From Eleginops maclovinus (lineage: Eukaryota; Chordata; Actinopteri; Perciformes; Eleginopidae), in NCBI RefSeq assembly GCF_036324505.1, contig NC_086354.1, forward strand, positions 21,328,707 to 21,392,706: a stretch of 64,000 nucleotides of DNA, written 5' to 3'. The notes beneath the pieces are model-generated. The model saw only the letters and a program-made list of their open reading frames with translations, was not told the DNA's origin and did no database searches. Every line of letters begins with the position of its first letter. The stretch's first letter is position 1. The position numbers and the translations under genes were made by a program. Shown here in pieces: positions 61,578-64,000 of this stretch.

Positions 61578-64000
61578 ATGTCAGGTACAGCAGACCTCCT
61601 CACATCCAGAGACACACTGGTCTCTCCTGGTTATGATGCATCCTCAGCACCACCACCACCACCACCACCGTCCTACCAAGGAGAGCCACCTCCTCCCTAC
61701 TCTGCAGCCCCGGCAATGCACCCTGCAGCCAAAGCAGACACAACCTGCATAAATCAGCCGACCACTGGGTACGTGACTTTCGGGACATCAGCCCTGAAGC
61801 TCTGTCGGACACAACTCCTCTGATATCCTCGTCTTCCTTCGATGACAAGACCGTGAGGAGAGCGTTTGTTAGAAAGGTTTGTGCGACTCAACGCTTTGCT
61901 ACTGACTTCAAAAATGTATCCTAACAACCTATAGTGAACAAACCAGTCTCACAGTGTTGCAGTGATTGATGTGAAATGACTCTTGTCATGTGTTTGTTTC
62001 GATTTGTGAACAGTACTGGGGTGTTGCTTATCCTTCACCAGATGTTTCCCAACCTTGTGTTGAGACCCTCTATATGGGTTGGAAAACGTATCTACAGTAT
62101 ATGATGAAAAAGCACATTTCTTGGGGTACATTCAAAGATAGTTTTCCTGCTTTAGGTGACAGATTATTGCGAAAGGAGGAGATGCAAAATCAGTCTAGGG
62201 GCGTCAAGTGGGGGCAAATAACTCTCTCGTTGGGTAGAGCACAAAATGAATATCATTCAATGGAATAGTATCTTGAAAACGACCTTGATACACAATTACA
62301 TTGTCTAAATGAATAATAATTACAAATGAGGCACATTAACTAATCTTTCTTGTAGAAATCGGACCAAACTAAATAGAATATCAGAGTTCTTTGGTGATAT
62401 GATTACTCCGTATTTATTTAGTTTGTAAACATGGTCGGTGTGTAGCCGGAAATATATTAATGTAAAGTTTTTCTTTAACTCCACTTGTAAAAAGAATGTA
62501 CTTTTTGCACTAAAATTCTTAATTGAATGAGAAAGTACTTGTTATTTATTTAATTTAGACCATTTATATACACTGATATTTAGTGATGAAGCTCCTCTTT
62601 CCCTGTGCAGGTGTTCAGCATCCTGACTCTGCAGCTGCTGTTCACCTTCAGCGTGGTGTGTGTGTTCACCTTCTCCAGCGTGGTCAAAGAGGCGGTGCAG
62701 AACAGCCTGGGGGCCTACCTCAGCTCCATCATCATCTTCCTCGTGGTCTCCTTCGCCCTCAGCTGCAGCAGAGGCTTCAGTCGGCGTCACCCCTGGAACA
62801 TCTTGGGCCTGGTGGGTGACAAATACAGGAGGATAAACCCCCAAATATCTACTGTTATACATTTCACACAATATAGAGTGTCACCAATATCTTACATCTG
62901 AAACAAAGAACAGAGCAATAAAAAAGAGCAATATTTAGCCATGCAAGGGTAAATGTCCAAAAGGTACAGGTAAAATATATCCCAGTACAGTACAGACATT
63001 ATCGAAGCAGTCTAACTTTTGTAGTTCCTGCTTGGTTTTCTGCAACATTTAGACCTAGATTTACAGTTAAAGTGGAACTTAGAAACTGGTAGATTTTGTA
63101 TTTGGTCTAAAATGTTGAAGTTTTGTTGGTTTTTTAAATAAGGAGAGACTCCTACTGTATTGGGATTTTCCTGCACCTTACTTGAACCAATATGTTTTTA
63201 TGTAATTGTCCCTTTATGTCTTAATTACATTGTATTTTACTTTCCAAAACACACTCTGTAGTTATTGACGATCAAACCTTTGAATCTCAAATTTTGATTT
63301 AAAAAAATGTTATGCGAGTGCATGGCAGAAATAAATGTGTCTGCAGACTATTGAAAAAGCTTTCTCAAAAGAAACCTGAGATGTTTAATGAGGCGTATCT
63401 TGTGCCTGCAGGCTGTGGTCACTCTGAGCTTGTCTTACATGGTGGGAACCATCGCCTCCTTCCATGACACCTCGGCAGTCGTCATCACTATGGGAGCCAC
63501 GCTGGCCATCACTGTGGCTGTCATTGCTTTCTCTGCACAGGTCAGAAACCATGCAGTGCATCATGTGACGTGTCTACTAAAGGCAAAGAGACATGCAAAC
63601 TGTTAAGCTGCTTTACAAATCAGTTTTGAATTCATACTGTAGCTCTCTATTGAAATAGAGAATTTGACTTTTACTGGTATCAGAGGAGGAAAATGTGAAT
63701 GTAGGGATGAAAAGATTTGTCGATCAATTAAAAGAAAGAAGATCAAAGGTAAGAAGTAGATAACGTCATGATGATGGAGATTCAAGCGCTTTACTAAGAA
63801 ACAGTTATTCATTTTAAAAGAAAATATGTCCTCAAGCGCTTTCAATGTACCGACCAAAAACTCTTAAGGATGCAAAGTATTGTAGTAATGTGTTCCTGTG
63901 TTTATTACAGACTCGTTATGATTTCACGATGTGCTACGGTGTTCTGCTGATTCTGGCCGTGGACCTGATCATGTTTGGGTTCTTCTCCACCTTCTACTAC
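61578..64000 (+). CDS. Lifeguard/TMBIM (BAX inhibitor-1-like) membrane protein, 3' end beyond right edge
   Basis: Exons: 61567-61899 (acceptor ccacag; ATG at 61578), 62611-62811, 63412-63540 and 63911 to the window end. The first encodes a Pro-rich cytosolic head (SAPPPPPPPSYQGEPPPPYS) and, at its 3' end, FDDKTVRRAFVRK, the family's link to the first membrane helix. The next gives VFSILTLQLLFTFSVVCVF and SIIIFLVVSFALSC (two helices). The third (VVTLSLSYMVGTIASFHD, ATLAITVAVIAFSAQ) and fourth (YDFTMCYGVLLILAVDLIMF) give further helices. Family members modulate Ca2+ release and Fas/BAX-type death signalling from ER, Golgi or plasma membranes. Oddity: the Pro-rich part and the DTTPLISSSSFDDK part of the first exon are in different frames, with a TGA at 61821-61823 in the ATG frame. 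Without an unseen splice or a sequence error this copy would be broken. Which LFG paralogue it is cannot be decided. Confidence 0.75.

Noticed and set aside
61990..62268. 93-codon frame in the lifeguard intron (MFVSICEQYWGVAYPSPD)
   Set aside because: It lies between two lifeguard exons that join in frame (RK|VFSIL). No domain was recognised and there are no splice partners; a repeat fragment or chance frame is more likely.

Overview
This window is nuclear DNA of a ray-finned (probably percomorph) fish. Evidence: many-exon genes with GT-AG introns, long (GT)n, (AT)n and (AAT)n microsatellites, dispersed repeats of types I associate with teleost genomes, and proteins that match vertebrate families. 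No prokaryotic, viral, tRNA or rRNA gene was seen. Every exon boundary given here was read by eye from splice signals and frame continuity; there is no transcript or database support behind them.

Layout. (1) About 143-4204, minus: the 5' part of a small-exon gene (gene A) that runs off the left edge. It encodes a Lys/Glu/Pro-rich, low-complexity protein with repeated PPRP-type proline motifs. (2) 9312-22899, minus: gene B, which ends in one long exon carrying an apolipoprotein L (ApoL) domain. The domain is preceded by an unusual extension of about 700 residues made of some 33 tiny exons, nearly all phase 0. Most of these alternate between an acidic Ser-rich exon and a short 'GGVFSGMFKK'-type exon, and four of the more 3' exons carry NPF motifs (EH-domain ligands). 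Gene A shares several exon types with gene B and looks like a tandem paralogue. (3) 24471-46724, minus: tep1 (telomerase/vault-associated protein 1), complete. I reconstruct 54 coding exons that keep frame throughout and give 2589 codons plus stop: acidic N-terminus, TROVE, vWA-like, DUF4062, NACHT and a C-terminal WD40 array. (4) 47954-52595, plus: a ZNRF1/2-like RING E3 ligase of 257 residues in four coding exons, transcribed divergently from tep1 across a region of about 0.6 kb, with a long 3' UTR. (5) 56.4-64.0 kb, plus: a lifeguard/TMBIM (BAX-inhibitor-1-like) locus. It has a nearly identical duplicated 5' segment, a two-exon truncated and frameshifted relic, and then a fuller copy that runs off the right edge and has an unexplained frame break in its proline-rich N-terminal exon.

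The genes do not form an operon or pathway. The nearest thing to a novel system is gene B: an ApoL membrane-interacting domain with an expanding array of two-exon cassettes that would act as a multivalent short-linear-motif tail, together with the related gene A. In the same gene, one cassette exon is 62 nt instead of a multiple of 3, so it can be used only at the cost of the frame.
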